DNA of 64,000 bases from Candidatus Villigracilis saccharophilus (GCA_016709305.1 JADJNA010000020.1:27118-91117), one strand, 5' to 3'; positions 8,267 to 16,178 are shown, numbered from the stretch's first letter. The notes: generated from the letters alone by a model not told the origin. Numbers and translations are program-made.

Positions 8267-9256
8267 ATGCAGTTTATAGTCGCCTTAATTAAGAAAATGC
8301 CCATCGTTCCAATTGCTTTAGGCATTGGCGGATTAATGTTGGGTTTGCTGATCGGGTGGGTGATCGCGCCGGTGAATTTTGTGGACGCTACCCCGTCCTA
8401 TCTGCGTGCAGACCTGCAGGAAGATTATTTGCGTATGGCAATCGACTCTTTCCGCCTCAACCAAAGCCCGGATCTGGCCGTTCAGCGATGGCAGAATCTT
8501 GGCTTGGGCGCTCCGGCTGCATTTAATGCTGTTCAGGCGAATCCCGGCAGTCAGGATCCAGCCGTGATCAATGCGTACTATGAAGTGATCACAGAAGTGC
8601 TTGCTCCCCAGGAAACTACCGATGATCCTTCCGCACCATCCACCACAAGGAATACGATTATTATTTTTGCAACTGTCCTGTTGCTGGGCGTGGCGATTGC
8701 AGCGGTCTTTTATCTATATAGATTTTTGTCCAAGCGCGGCAGCGGTGAAGTGACCCCTACCATGCAATCTGTTGAGATAAGCCGTAATGCGGAGAAAACT
8801 AATTTTGAACAAATGGGGCTTGCTCCGCCGATCACTCAAACCATGACCACATACGTGCTCGGTGATGATCTGTATGATGAATCATTCAGTATTGATACAC
8901 AGGCTGGCGAGTTCATGGGAGAGTACGGCGTAGGCGTCTCTGAATCGATTGGAGTCGGCGAGCCGAAGAAGGTCACTGCGCTTGAATTCTGGTTGTTCGA
9001 TAAGAACGATATCAAAACCGCAACAAAGGTGTTGATGTCGCAGCACGCCTATAATGACCCTGCCATTCGCGCCCGCCTTGAGCCAAAGGGTGAATTGGTG
9101 GTAGTAGCGCCGCAAGTGCAGATTTTGTTGGAGACCGCCACCCTGCAATTGCTTGCAACCGTTGTTGATCTTGAATATGGACACGGACCCTTGCCCGAGC
9201 AAAGCTACTTTGAACGGATCACATTGGAGCTGGCTGTCTGGCCGAGACAAGGGTAG
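8267..9256 (+). CDS. Membrane protein with two transmembrane helices, function unknown
   Basis: 329 residues. The first helix (about 11-34, MPIVPIALGIGGLMLGLLIGWVI) is followed by an extracytoplasmic domain of about 90 residues (YLRADLQEDYLRMAIDSFRLN ... VINAYYEVITEVL), a Thr/Pro/Ser linker, a second helix (about 127-149) and a cytoplasmic or second soluble domain. That last domain has segments such as YDESFSIDT and ALEFWLFDKNDIKTATKVLMS. I do not recognise a named family, but similar proteins seem usual in Anaerolineae. A good AAGGAG lies ten bases before the ATG, and TATAAT at 8229-8234 may be its -10 element, though I see no matching -35. Confidence 0.7.
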   Translation: MQFIVALIKKMPIVPIALGIGGLMLGLLIGWVIAPVNFVDATPSYLRADLQEDYLRMAIDSFRLNQSPDLAVQRWQNLGLGAPAAFNAVQANPGSQDPAVINAYYEVITEVLAPQETTDDPSAPSTTRNTIIIFATVLLLGVAIAAVFYLYRFLSKRGSGEVTPTMQSVEISRNAEKTNFEQMGLAPPITQTMTTYVLGDDLYDESFSIDTQAGEFMGEYGVGVSESIGVGEPKKVTALEFWLFDKNDIKTATKVLMSQHAYNDPAIRARLEPKGELVVVAPQVQILLETATLQLLATVVDLEYGHGPLPEQSYFERITLELAVWPRQG

Positions 9257-9271
9257 TGGAAAAATGAAAAT

Positions 9272-9303
9272 AAAAGACCGCTTCAAATGAGAGGCGGTCT
9301 TTT
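9272..9303. terminator. Bidirectional terminator between a convergent gene pair
   Basis: AAAAGACCGC pairs with GCGGTCTTTT. It serves the plus-strand membrane-protein gene and minus-strand greA, which converge here. Confidence 0.85.
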
Positions 9304-9326
9304 GTTATGCGGCTTTGATCGAAGCG

Positions 9327-9791
9327 TTATTCGATCTTCAAGATCTTGAACTTGATCATTCCGCCGGGCGTCTCAGCTTCTGCAATTTCACCAACTTTTT
9401 TGTCCATCAAAGCGCGTCCGATGGGAGATTCGTAGGAGATTCTGCCGCGGCGCGGATCCGCTTCGGTGGGACCGACCAGGTGATAAGTCTCTGGCTCTTC
9501 GTTCCCTTCCTGGATGGTCACATGAGAGCCGATGAAGATCACACCGCTGCTCTGCTTTTGTGTAATGATGGTCGCATTGCGCAGGATCGCTTCGAGTTCC
9601 TGGATGCGTCCTTCGAGAAAACCCTGGTCTTCCTTGGCTTTGTGATAGTCTGCGTTTTCTGAAAGGTCGCCCATTTGAATGGCGGAGCGCAGACGTTGGG
9701 AAAGTTCTTCGCGTTTTGGCCCTTTTAATTCCTGCAATTCAGCCTGGAGTTTTTCTTCGCCTTCGGGGGTGAGATAGTTGGATTGGTTCAT
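9327..9791 (-). CDS. greA: Transcription elongation factor GreA
   Basis: Cleavage factor that rescues backtracked RNA polymerase. At 154 residues it is of normal length. The N-terminal coiled coil starts YLTPEGEEKLQAELQEL and carries the tip segment MGDLSENADYHKAKEDQGF with the acidic residues needed for cleavage. The C-terminal FKBP-like domain includes RGRISYESPIGRALMDKKVGE. It is preceded by AAGAGGA on the minus strand and lies downstream of dgt on the same strand with an 87-base gap that holds only a weak hairpin. Confidence 0.96.
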   Translation of the reverse strand: MNQSNYLTPEGEEKLQAELQELKGPKREELSQRLRSAIQMGDLSENADYHKAKEDQGFLEGRIQELEAILRNATIITQKQSSGVIFIGSHVTIQEGNEEPETYHLVGPTEADPRRGRISYESPIGRALMDKKVGEIAEAETPGGMIKFKILKIE

Positions 9792-9878
9792 GGTATTGAG
9801 TCCTCTTTTAGTGTTTTATGTTTCCGTCAGTAAATGGGGAAAGACTTTCGCTCCCCCTTTTTTTGAAAATAAAAAAAA

Positions 9879-11030
9879 TTACGGTTTTTCAAAGGGGTTG
9901 AACAGTTTTTGATGTTCTTCAATGGCATAACGGTCAGTCATGCCTGCAATATAGTCACAGATCGTACGTTCAAGTCCGCGCTTTTCGATAAAGAACTGAA
10001 CGTGATCTGGCAGCATGGCGGGCTCGGCGCGATAGGCGTGGAACAGGTCTGAAATGATGCGCTCTGCTTTGACCTGCATCCTGACCACGCGATAATGTCG
10101 GTATAGTTTTTTATAGAGCAGGTCTTTTAGCTCGCGATTGCGGCGCTGCATCTCTTCACTGTAGCCGATGATATTGTGCTTCAGTTTTTGAACATCAAAT
10201 GCAGTAATGACCTTACTATCCTTGATGCGCGTCTCTGTGGCTTGTAACATATCTGTGACCATCAAGCCGACCAGGTGGCGGATCATACGGTGGCGTTCCA
10301 TGTCATTAAGGATTGATCCATGCCAGTTGTATGTCTCGCGCAATATCTCCCATAGGGAAATGCCTTCGAGTAATGGCGGGTTGATCATTCCTGAACGCAA
10401 GCCATCGTCAAGATCATGCGTGGTGTAGGCGAGTTCATCGGCTACGTTGGCGATCTGTGTTTCGAGATTCCCTCGCAATTCGGGGCTGTAATCACGCGCA
10501 TCGGATATGTCGTATTCTGATTCGTGCTTAACCATTCCTTCGCGAACTTCCCAAGTGAGATTTAGGCCAGGGAATTCCGGGTAACGCTGTTCGAGTTCGG
10601 TCACGATGCGCAGGGATTGTTTGTTATGGTCGAAGCCGCCATAGTCTTTCATCAACCTGGCCAGGGCGATCTCGCCGGAATGTCCGAAAGGCGAGTGCCC
10701 CAGATCGTGTGCCAGGCAAATGGTCTCGACCAGGTCCTCGTTTGCGCCCAAGGCGCGCGCCAATGTCCGGCCGATCTGGGCAACTTCCAGTGTGTGGGTG
10801 AGGCGGGTACGGAAGTAATCGCCTTCAAAATTGATGAAGACCTGAGTCTTGTATTCCAATCTGCGAAAGGCAGTGGTGTGCAGGATGCGGTCACGGTCGC
10901 GCTGAAAGGAGGTGCGGTAATCTGGTTCGCTGTCCAGATAGGCGCGGCCTTTTGAGTCTTTGCTTCGCAATCCGTAGGAGGCTAGACTTTTATCTTCGAC
11001 TTCTTCGAGTTGTTGGCGATTAAAGAACAT
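9879..11030 (-). CDS. dgt: dGTPase-like HD-domain triphosphohydrolase
   Basis: Member of the deoxyguanosinetriphosphate triphosphohydrolase-like family (383 residues), which cleaves dNTPs to nucleoside and triphosphate. The N-terminus has RTSFQRDRDRILHTTAFRRL and YKTQVF, followed by the HD metal site: RTRLTHTLEVAQIGR and CLAHDLGHSPFGHSGE. A third metal ligand region ANVADELAYTTHDLDDGL follows, then the family segment MIRHLVGLMVTDML. The short type (about 380 residues) is the usual form outside enterobacteria. Substrate preference cannot be read from sequence. It is convergent to nothing on its left; greA follows on the same strand. Confidence 0.93.
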   Translation of the reverse strand: MFFNRQQLEEVEDKSLASYGLRSKDSKGRAYLDSEPDYRTSFQRDRDRILHTTAFRRLEYKTQVFINFEGDYFRTRLTHTLEVAQIGRTLARALGANEDLVETICLAHDLGHSPFGHSGEIALARLMKDYGGFDHNKQSLRIVTELEQRYPEFPGLNLTWEVREGMVKHESEYDISDARDYSPELRGNLETQIANVADELAYTTHDLDDGLRSGMINPPLLEGISLWEILRETYNWHGSILNDMERHRMIRHLVGLMVTDMLQATETRIKDSKVITAFDVQKLKHNIIGYSEEMQRRNRELKDLLYKKLYRHYRVVRMQVKAERIISDLFHAYRAEPAMLPDHVQFFIEKRGLERTICDYIAGMTDRYAIEEHQKLFNPFEKP

Positions 11031-11050
11031 AGCTGCCTTGTAGACAAAAT

Positions 11051-11094
11051 TGTCATTGCGCCCTTTGAAAATTCTCAGGTTCTACGCAATGACA
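11051..11094. repeat. TGTCATTGCG...CGCAATGACA inverted repeat
   Basis: Perfect 10-bp arms at 11051-11060 and 11085-11094 with a 24-base centre, placed between dgt and tRNA-Leu. It resembles the GTCATTGCG-type dispersed palindromes seen in many genomes. A fragment (GGCAATGACAT) also occurs near 44168. Confidence 0.6.
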
Positions 11095-11103
11095 TATTTT
11101 TTG

Positions 11104-11187
11104 TGGGGCGAGAGGGGGTCGAACCCTCACAGTATCACTACCGACGGATTTTAAGTCCGTTGCGTCTGCCGATTCCGCCATCGCCCC
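11104..11187 (-). tRNA. tRNA-Leu (anticodon TAA)
   Basis: 84-base class II tRNA. The acceptor strand GGGGCGA pairs with TCGCCCC plus discriminator A. The anticodon stem-loop reads CGGAC-TTAAAAT-CCG with anticodon TAA. A long variable arm and the T-loop GGTTCGACCCC are present. The 3' CCA is not encoded. Confidence 0.96.
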
Positions 11188-11230
11188 AGCAGGTTCAATT
11201 CTACTATAATTTTTAAATTTATTCTGGTCA

Positions 11231-11962
11231 TTAAGAATATTGTTTCAGCCACCAAGCTTTTCCGGGAAGTTTGCTTTCAGCTATTTGTTTGAGTAATTCC
11301 GCTGTGTTAAAGTAAATACGGCGGAGATCCACGTCAAGGGTATTTCCATTCTCGCTTATGATCGTATATTCAGCCCATGGCAGCAGACTTGGAATGATAC
11401 CGGGAGTGTACGCGAATTTGAATGCATTTCCAACGCTCCCTGAGTTGAGGATTAGTTTTTCTCCATACCGACGGTACATCTGGATGTGGGAGTGTCCGCC
11501 TATAAAGACCGTGGCATCCTGTCCTTCAAAGTATTTATCCAGAAGTTCGGGGTTTGTAGTTGCCTGAATAATGTCGACCGGCGACAGTGGTGATCCGTGA
11601 AAGAAAAGCACTTTTACACTATTCGGCAGCGTCAGCTCATAAGTGGATTTGAAACCGTCGATCCAATCCAAGTCTTCTTCTGTCAGGCGCTCTCTGCACC
11701 AATACAGGTCAGGGAGAAGGTACTCTGTGATCTCGAATTTCGCGGCCAGCTCCGGGTGAACGACCGCCGCATCATGATTCCCTTTAATGGTAACGCAGTG
11801 CAGATCTCGTAAAGTATTGATTACTTCTTTGGGGTGCGGTCCAAGTGTTACAGTGTCGCCGAGGCAGATGATATCGTCAACATTTAAAGACTTAATATCT
11901 TCAAGGACCGCCTGGAATGCAGTGAGGTTGCCATGAATATCCGAAATAATTGCAATGCGCAT
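11231..11962 (-). CDS. Calcineurin-like metallophosphoesterase (YfcE/MJ0936-like)
   Basis: 243-residue two-metal phosphoesterase. Metal-binding motifs appear in order: SDIHGN (residues 7-12), GDTV (about 35-38), GNHDAA (about 60-65), FHGSP (about 120-124) and GGHSHI (about 154-159). The family has broad phosphodiesterase activity in vitro, and the physiological substrate here is unknown. It is transcribed away from the Asn-rich lipoprotein gene; the shared 328-base gap carries two inverted repeats. Confidence 0.88.
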   Translation of the reverse strand: MRIAIISDIHGNLTAFQAVLEDIKSLNVDDIICLGDTVTLGPHPKEVINTLRDLHCVTIKGNHDAAVVHPELAAKFEITEYLLPDLYWCRERLTEEDLDWIDGFKSTYELTLPNSVKVLFFHGSPLSPVDIIQATTNPELLDKYFEGQDATVFIGGHSHIQMYRRYGEKLILNSGSVGNAFKFAYTPGIIPSLLPWAEYTIISENGNTLDVDLRRIYFNTAELLKQIAESKLPGKAWWLKQYS

Positions 11963-12086
11963 GTTTTAACCTTTTTGAAAAGTGAAGCCTCAAAGCCTCT
12001 TGGATATTTTTGCCTTGCTGTTTACAAGGGAGTATATCCATGATTTTATGGGATTTTTTTGAGGTACACCAATTGTACACGAATGT

Positions 12087-12116
12087 ATTAATGTTATTCG
12101 CAAAACTAACATTAAT
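12087..12116. promoter_or_regulatory. Inverted repeat, possible operator, in the divergent gap 11963-12290
   Basis: ATTAATGTTA (12087-12096) and TAACATTAAT (12107-12116) form perfect 10-bp arms around a 10-base centre. Just to its left a smaller repeat GTAC...GTAC covers 12064-12078. Spacing of about 20 bases between arm centres is typical for dimeric regulators. The rest of this 328-base gap is AT-rich and shows no gene. Confidence 0.4.
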
Positions 12117-12254
12117 GAAACTTTTGGGTGATAGTTGATTTAATGCCTTTGCCTTTGGCACAGATTGCGGAGCGGTCTGATTGGGGGATTATTTGCTCAT
12201 GAGCTTTCAATTTTGTTTGTTATACCCATAACTTTTTGTTTTTACCTGCGACTA

Positions 12255-12280
12255 TTAGGATGAAACATATCTTATCCTAA
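12255..12280. promoter_or_regulatory. Inverted repeat at the start of the Asn-rich lipoprotein gene
   Basis: TTAGGAT (12255-12261) and ATCCTAA (12274-12280) end ten bases before the ATG at 12291, just ahead of the ribosome binding site AGAGGTG. Folding in mRNA, or protein binding, could control expression. Confidence 0.4.
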
Positions 12281-12290
12281 GAGGTGAAAA

Positions 12291-12968
12291 ATGAAAAAAG
12301 TTACTCGTTATGGACTAATTGTTTTTGTTCTTGCAAGCATGTTGTTGGGAGCGTGCGCGGCTGCGCCAGTAACTGGCGCCAGCAAGGTCGAGTCTGCATC
12401 CGTTGCTTTTACTGGTACGATAGATGGCATCAGTGGAAGTCAATGGATTGTGAATGGACAGTCGATCACAGTTGAACCTTCGGTTATTAGGGATGGCCCG
12501 TTTAGCGTTGGTGATCTGGTCAAAGTCGAAGTAGATGTCAACCAGGATGGATCGATCACCGTAACCCGCGTTGAAACGCCATCTTCAGCCGATCTGTCTG
12601 ATCTGCCTTCGCTGGGTGATGATAATTCCAATGGAAATACAAATGATGATAGTGCTAATGTCAATTCCAATGCGAATACCAACGATGATAATTCCAATGC
12701 CAGCAACTCGAATGATGACAATTCCAATGTCAGCAACTCAAATGATGACAATTCCAATGTCAGCAACTCGAACGATGACAATTCCAATGTCGGCAACTCG
12801 AACGATGACAATTCCAATGCCAGCAACTCGAACGACGCCAACTCCAATGATGATAACTCGAATGCTGGCGGCTCGGACGATGACAATTCGAATGACGACA
12901 ACTCCAACGGCGCTGATAATGATAATAGCGGTGGCGGGAACGACAACGGCGGTAATACCAACGGCTAA
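12291..12968 (+). CDS. Lipoprotein with DUF5666-like domain and Asn/Asp/Ser repeat tail
   Basis: 225 residues. A lipoprotein signal peptide MKKVTRYGLIVFVLASMLLG ends at Cys22 (LLGAC lipobox). Residues about 38-93 form a small beta domain (AFTGTIDGISGSQWIVNGQ ... ITVEPSVIRDG ... GDLVKVEVDVNQDGSITVTRV) matching the DUF5666 pattern of an OB-like barrel. From about residue 104 to the end the protein is almost only Asn, Asp, Ser and Gly, built from a ten-residue unit NDDNSNVSNS. Such a tail is probably unstructured, highly hydrophilic and acidic, reaching out from the membrane. Function is unknown. The tail is encoded by exact 30-base tandem repeats. Confidence 0.85.
   Translation: MKKVTRYGLIVFVLASMLLGACAAAPVTGASKVESASVAFTGTIDGISGSQWIVNGQSITVEPSVIRDGPFSVGDLVKVEVDVNQDGSITVTRVETPSSADLSDLPSLGDDNSNGNTNDDSANVNSNANTNDDNSNASNSNDDNSNVSNSNDDNSNVSNSNDDNSNVGNSNDDNSNASNSNDANSNDDNSNAGGSDDDNSNDDNSNGADNDNSGGGNDNGGNTNG
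12681..12830 (+). repeat. Five 30-bp tandem repeats inside the Asn-rich lipoprotein gene
   Basis: Units begin at 12681, 12711, 12741, 12771 and 12801. The unit is close to AATGATGACAATTCCAATGT followed by CAGCAACTCG and encodes NDDNSN(A/V)(S/G)NS. Degenerate copies continue to about 12910. Copy number may vary between strains. Confidence 0.92.
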
Positions 12969-12997
12969 GCTTTATTGTTACGCTGGTTAGCAACAAA

Positions 12998-13035
12998 CAG
13001 CTCGTCTGGAGGATAACAAAATTCCAGGCGAGCTG
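12998..13035. terminator. Hairpin after the lipoprotein gene
   Basis: CAGCTCGTCTGGA and TCCAGGCGAGCTG form a 13-bp stem with one G-T pair. No proper T-run follows on the plus strand, so termination is uncertain. Confidence 0.5.
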
Positions 13036-13059
13036 ATCTTTACCTAGAAGGAAGCCCTA

Positions 13060-14580
13060 ATGCAAAAACGCACCCTCGCAAATTTTTCGCCCTTGATATT
13101 ATTCCTTGTGTTCTTTGTTGGAATGGCTGTAATTCAATTTGCGTCACCAGACATGCCTGATAACGACGGCTTTTATCATATTAAGCTCGCCTATTTGATG
13201 CGTACAGAGGGGTTAAAGCCCGATTTCCCTTATCTGCCATTGAGCATCCTGAATCCGGAAGAATTTTATGACCATCATTTTCTTTTTCATGTCGCATTGA
13301 TTCCCTTTACATTTGGAGATTTGAGGATTGGAGCCAAATGGGCGGCTGTCATTTTCTCTGCGCTGGCCTTTTTGGCGATCTGGTATTTATTCCACCGGCA
13401 GCGTGTTCCATTTTCCTGGCTGTGGGCGCTTGCTTTGCTCGGAATATCCGATGCGTTTCTCTACCGCATGAGCATCACCCGCGCGCAATCCCTCTCGCTT
13501 GGCGTGCTTGCGCTCGGGTTTCTGTGGCTATTGGAAGGCAGATATTGGCGGCTTGCCATGCTCTCATTTATATATGTTTGGCTGTATGACGCATTTCCTT
13601 TGTTGATCGCCCTTGGTGTTTTGCATTTGGTTGCCGTTGCTTTGATTGAACACCGTCTTGAAACCAGACCTTTGATTTTTATTGGCGCCGGTATTCTTCT
13701 TGGAATGTTGATCAATCCGTATTTCCCTGTGAATATTTCCTTTTCCATTCAGCACATGCTGCCGAAACTGACCGATGCAACCTCGGTAAGGGTGGGCAAT
13801 GAATGGTATCCCTATGACACGGGACAACTGCTTGATAATTCCCTGCCATCTCTCATTGCTTTTGCGAGCGGTATATTGGCATTGGGAATCGCTGGTCGGA
13901 AAATGGATGTCCGCACTGCGATGGGACTGCTTGCAGCGCTTCTGTTTGGATTGATGCTTTTTCAAGCACGCCGTTTTGTAGAATATTTCCCGCCATTTGC
14001 TTTGATCTTTGCTGTGTTTGCTTGGGCGCCTTTACTTATTGACCTAAAACCAGTCGATCTGCCTCAGGATGAAACTGATTCTCTCCGAGGTCCATCTCCG
14101 TATCTGCTGGATCTGCGTTCCATCCTGCCTGCGGTGGTGATCCTTGTCTTTGTTTTTGCGGGCGCGTTTATGTCCATTCCAGCCGCTCAGGAAAGCATTC
14201 GAAATTCCAAGGACTATGAACTATATGCTGGAGCTTCAGAATGGCTTGTGCAAAATACCCCAGCCGGCTCACGCGTCTTCCAGACCGATTGGGATGATTT
14301 CCCGCGCCTGTTTTACTACAATACCCATAACACTTACCTGGCCGGTCTTGATCCGACTTACATGCAATTATATGACTCGGCTCTCTACGACCTGTGGGTG
14401 GATATTACCCACGGTGATGTGGAAGGATCATCGAAAATTGTTGCCTCAGATTTCGGCGCGGGCTATGTACACACAGACTTAAATCATGAAGATTTTCTAG
14501 ATCAGGCTGCGCAAGACTCTGGCTATAAGGAAGTCTATCGTGATGACCAGGCCGTGATCTTTGAAGTGATAACCCCGTAA
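13060..14580 (+). CDS. Polytopic membrane protein, STT3/GT-C glycosyltransferase-like
   Basis: 506 residues with about ten hydrophobic helices, starting SPLILFLVFFVGMAVIQFA. Right after the first helix comes DMPDNDGFYHIKLAYLMR (about residues 30-47). Its acidic pair followed by FYHIK resembles the first extracytoplasmic loop motif of STT3 oligosaccharyltransferases and other GT-C enzymes. A second acidic site may be SDAFLYRMSITRAQSL. The final 120 residues form a soluble domain after the last helix (ASEWLVQNTPAGSRVFQTDWDD), as in GT-C proteins. By analogy it may transfer sugars from a lipid carrier outside the membrane. The family assignment is mine by pattern and is not certain. Confidence 0.6.
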   Translation: MQKRTLANFSPLILFLVFFVGMAVIQFASPDMPDNDGFYHIKLAYLMRTEGLKPDFPYLPLSILNPEEFYDHHFLFHVALIPFTFGDLRIGAKWAAVIFSALAFLAIWYLFHRQRVPFSWLWALALLGISDAFLYRMSITRAQSLSLGVLALGFLWLLEGRYWRLAMLSFIYVWLYDAFPLLIALGVLHLVAVALIEHRLETRPLIFIGAGILLGMLINPYFPVNISFSIQHMLPKLTDATSVRVGNEWYPYDTGQLLDNSLPSLIAFASGILALGIAGRKMDVRTAMGLLAALLFGLMLFQARRFVEYFPPFALIFAVFAWAPLLIDLKPVDLPQDETDSLRGPSPYLLDLRSILPAVVILVFVFAGAFMSIPAAQESIRNSKDYELYAGASEWLVQNTPAGSRVFQTDWDDFPRLFYYNTHNTYLAGLDPTYMQLYDSALYDLWVDITHGDVEGSSKIVASDFGAGYVHTDLNHEDFLDQAAQDSGYKEVYRDDQAVIFEVITP

Positions 14581-14614
14581 CAAATTTCTAGTAAGTTTTT
14601 CATGATGGTGAACA

Positions 14615-14648
14615 AAAAAATGATGACGGATTATTGTCATCATTTTTT
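14615..14648. terminator. Bidirectional terminator
   Basis: AAAAAATGATGAC and GTCATCATTTTTT give a 13-bp stem with an 8-base loop, A-run on one side and T-run on the other. It separates the convergent STT3-like and RibK-like genes. Confidence 0.9.
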
Positions 14649-14652
14649 CCGC

Positions 14653-15108
14653 TTAAGATCTGTTGATCTTGATCTCAAGGGTATTTAATATTACTTCGAG
14701 CTTGTCTCCATACCTGACTCCTTGAATTTCATTGGCGATCACCTCAATCAATGAAGGATTTTGAAAGTGCGTCTTCTTCGTTTCGGGGTGCGGAAAATAA
14801 ACCCAGCCTTCGTATTCTGTTCCCTCAAAAATAACTTTACAGCGTGAGAAAGAAAATGTTTCGGGCGGATGCAGATCGGTCCACTCGACCAGCGGAAATG
14901 TAAGCTCAGGTTTGGTTACTTCGAATTCCAACGGCGCAATCGAAATGTTCAGAGTTCCATTAAAGTAAGGCGACAGGTCAAGACCGAGTTCTTTGAAGTA
15001 AGGCTTTTGCTTTTCAAGTGAACTGTAGGGATATGCTTTGGAGGGCCGCGAAGCGACTTGATGTCCCTGCATAAGGATGCCTGTGATTTGAGTACATGAA
15101 GTGCTCAT
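14653..15108 (-). CDS. Protein resembling archaeal CTP-dependent riboflavin kinase (DUF120/RibK)
   Basis: From the start MSTSCTQITGIL (15108) the protein has 151 residues; an earlier ATG at 15144 would overlap the upstream gene. Three stretches match my memory of the RibK cradle-loop barrel: TGILMQGHQVAS near the start, PYFKELGLDLSPYFNGTLNI (RibK has FEPYEGTLNLKL) and SLIEVIANEIQGVRYGDKLEVI near the end (RibK has IIEIIAP ... LKDGDVIKI). If right, it would make FMN using CTP. The bacterial RibF kinase is not related. It follows the HlyIII gene by ten bases on the same strand, but the functional link is unclear. Confidence 0.5.
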   Translation of the reverse strand: MSTSCTQITGILMQGHQVASRPSKAYPYSSLEKQKPYFKELGLDLSPYFNGTLNISIAPLEFEVTKPELTFPLVEWTDLHPPETFSFSRCKVIFEGTEYEGWVYFPHPETKKTHFQNPSLIEVIANEIQGVRYGDKLEVILNTLEIKINRS

Positions 15109-15118
15109 ATCAGATATT

Positions 15119-15817
15119 TCATTTTGTTGGATACGGCAGGACATAAAACAACATCACTAAAAACATGAACGTGTTGCCCGCCAGGACGCAGACATGCCAG
15201 ATCTCATGGTTTCCAAAATATGGCGGGAATGGGTTTGGTTTCCCGTTCGCAAAGATCAATGCGCCGACGGTGTAGAACAGTCCACCCGCAATGAGCAGGG
15301 ACATGGCTCCCATGCCTAGTTCTGAATAGATGGGACCGATCAGAAAGACGATGATCCAGCCCATGAGCAAGAAGCTGATGTTGGACATCAAGACAGAAAT
15401 TTTTGTGAAGAAAATGGATTTGAGAGTGATAAAGAAAACTGCCAGACTCCAAATGATCCCGAACAGCACCCAGCCAGTTGCTCCGCTGAAAATGGTCAGG
15501 CAGAAGGGAGTGTACGTCCCCGCGATCAGGATGTAGATGGCGTTATGGTCGAGAATACCGAAGACCCGCAGGTATTTGCCGAAGAGTAAAAAGAAATGTA
15601 AAAGGCAGCTGAATAGAAAGGACAGGAACAGGCTTGTCCCATAGATTGCGAAGCCGATGATGTGCGCAGGCTTGTTGGCAATTGCCGCCAATGTAACCAG
15701 AACCGCCAGTGCTGAAATGGAGAGGATCGCCCCAACCAAATGGCTGATGGAATTGAAATATTCGTTGCTGTCCGGTGCGGAGATCAATGGGTCAAGAGAT
15801 GGTTTTTGGAGTGACAT
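15119..15817 (-). CDS. HlyIII/PAQR-family membrane protein
   Basis: 232 residues with seven predicted helices, the hemolysin III (PAQR-like) family. Conserved residues for the metal site are visible: SISHLVGAI (about 23-31), SCLLHFFLLFG, LDHNAIYILIAGTYTPF (Asp and His) and FGNHEIWHVCVLAG (His pair) near the C-terminus. These family signatures suggest a zinc-dependent membrane hydrolase. Despite the name, a hemolytic role is not established for most members. Its end is ten bases from the RibK-like gene, suggesting one transcript. Confidence 0.9.
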   Translation of the reverse strand: MSLQKPSLDPLISAPDSNEYFNSISHLVGAILSISALAVLVTLAAIANKPAHIIGFAIYGTSLFLSFLFSCLLHFFLLFGKYLRVFGILDHNAIYILIAGTYTPFCLTIFSGATGWVLFGIIWSLAVFFITLKSIFFTKISVLMSNISFLLMGWIIVFLIGPIYSELGMGAMSLLIAGGLFYTVGALIFANGKPNPFPPYFGNHEIWHVCVLAGNTFMFLVMLFYVLPYPTK

Positions 15818-15899
15818 GAGCGCGAGTATATCTTATCCTTTGCTGGATAATCGCCTTTCTTGACATGGATTCGCCGAAACAGTAACCTTCCAAAGGTTT

Positions 15900-16169
15900 T
15901 TATTTCGCTAGGTGACCACCCGCCTCTGCCTGGTCGAGGACGGCCAGAATGGTGCGGGCCAATTCGCGCGCGGCAGATTCGCTCAACTCCACAGCCACGC
16001 GCGCAGATGGTCCCTGCGCCTCATTTACAAAATCAATATTTAGGGCGTGTTCGTATGGGGCATTGAATGGATGGTCATAGGACACATTTGCTTGTTCCAA
16101 GGTGAACCAGCCGCTCTTGCCTTTTCCACTGCCATTTATTTTAACTTTTTCAACGATCATTGTGCACAT
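15900..16169 (-). CDS. DUF6295-family small protein
   Basis: 89 residues: MCTMIVEKVKINGSGKGKSGWF, then ANVSYDHPFNAPYEHALNID and a C-terminal helix ESAARELARTILAVL. I recognise the pattern as DUF6295, found with dienelactone-hydrolase-like or oxidoreductase genes in actinobacteria and Chloroflexota. Function is unknown. It lies nine bases after the stop of the dienelactone hydrolase-like gene on the same strand, so the pair is probably an operon. Confidence 0.75.
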   Translation of the reverse strand: MCTMIVEKVKINGSGKGKSGWFTLEQANVSYDHPFNAPYEHALNIDFVNEAQGPSARVAVELSESAARELARTILAVLDQAEAGGHLAK

Positions 16170-16178
16170 GCAGTGCTC

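Noticed and set aside
12681..12830. Thirty-base repeats as a CRISPR array
   Set aside because: Units are directly adjacent without unique spacers, are in frame within a coding gene, and no cas genes are near.
12440..12961. Long minus-strand open frame opposite the Asn-rich lipoprotein (Ser/Leu/Glu-rich)
   Set aside because: It is the reverse reading of the 30-bp repeats; stop-free by repetition, with no start signals and no family resemblance.
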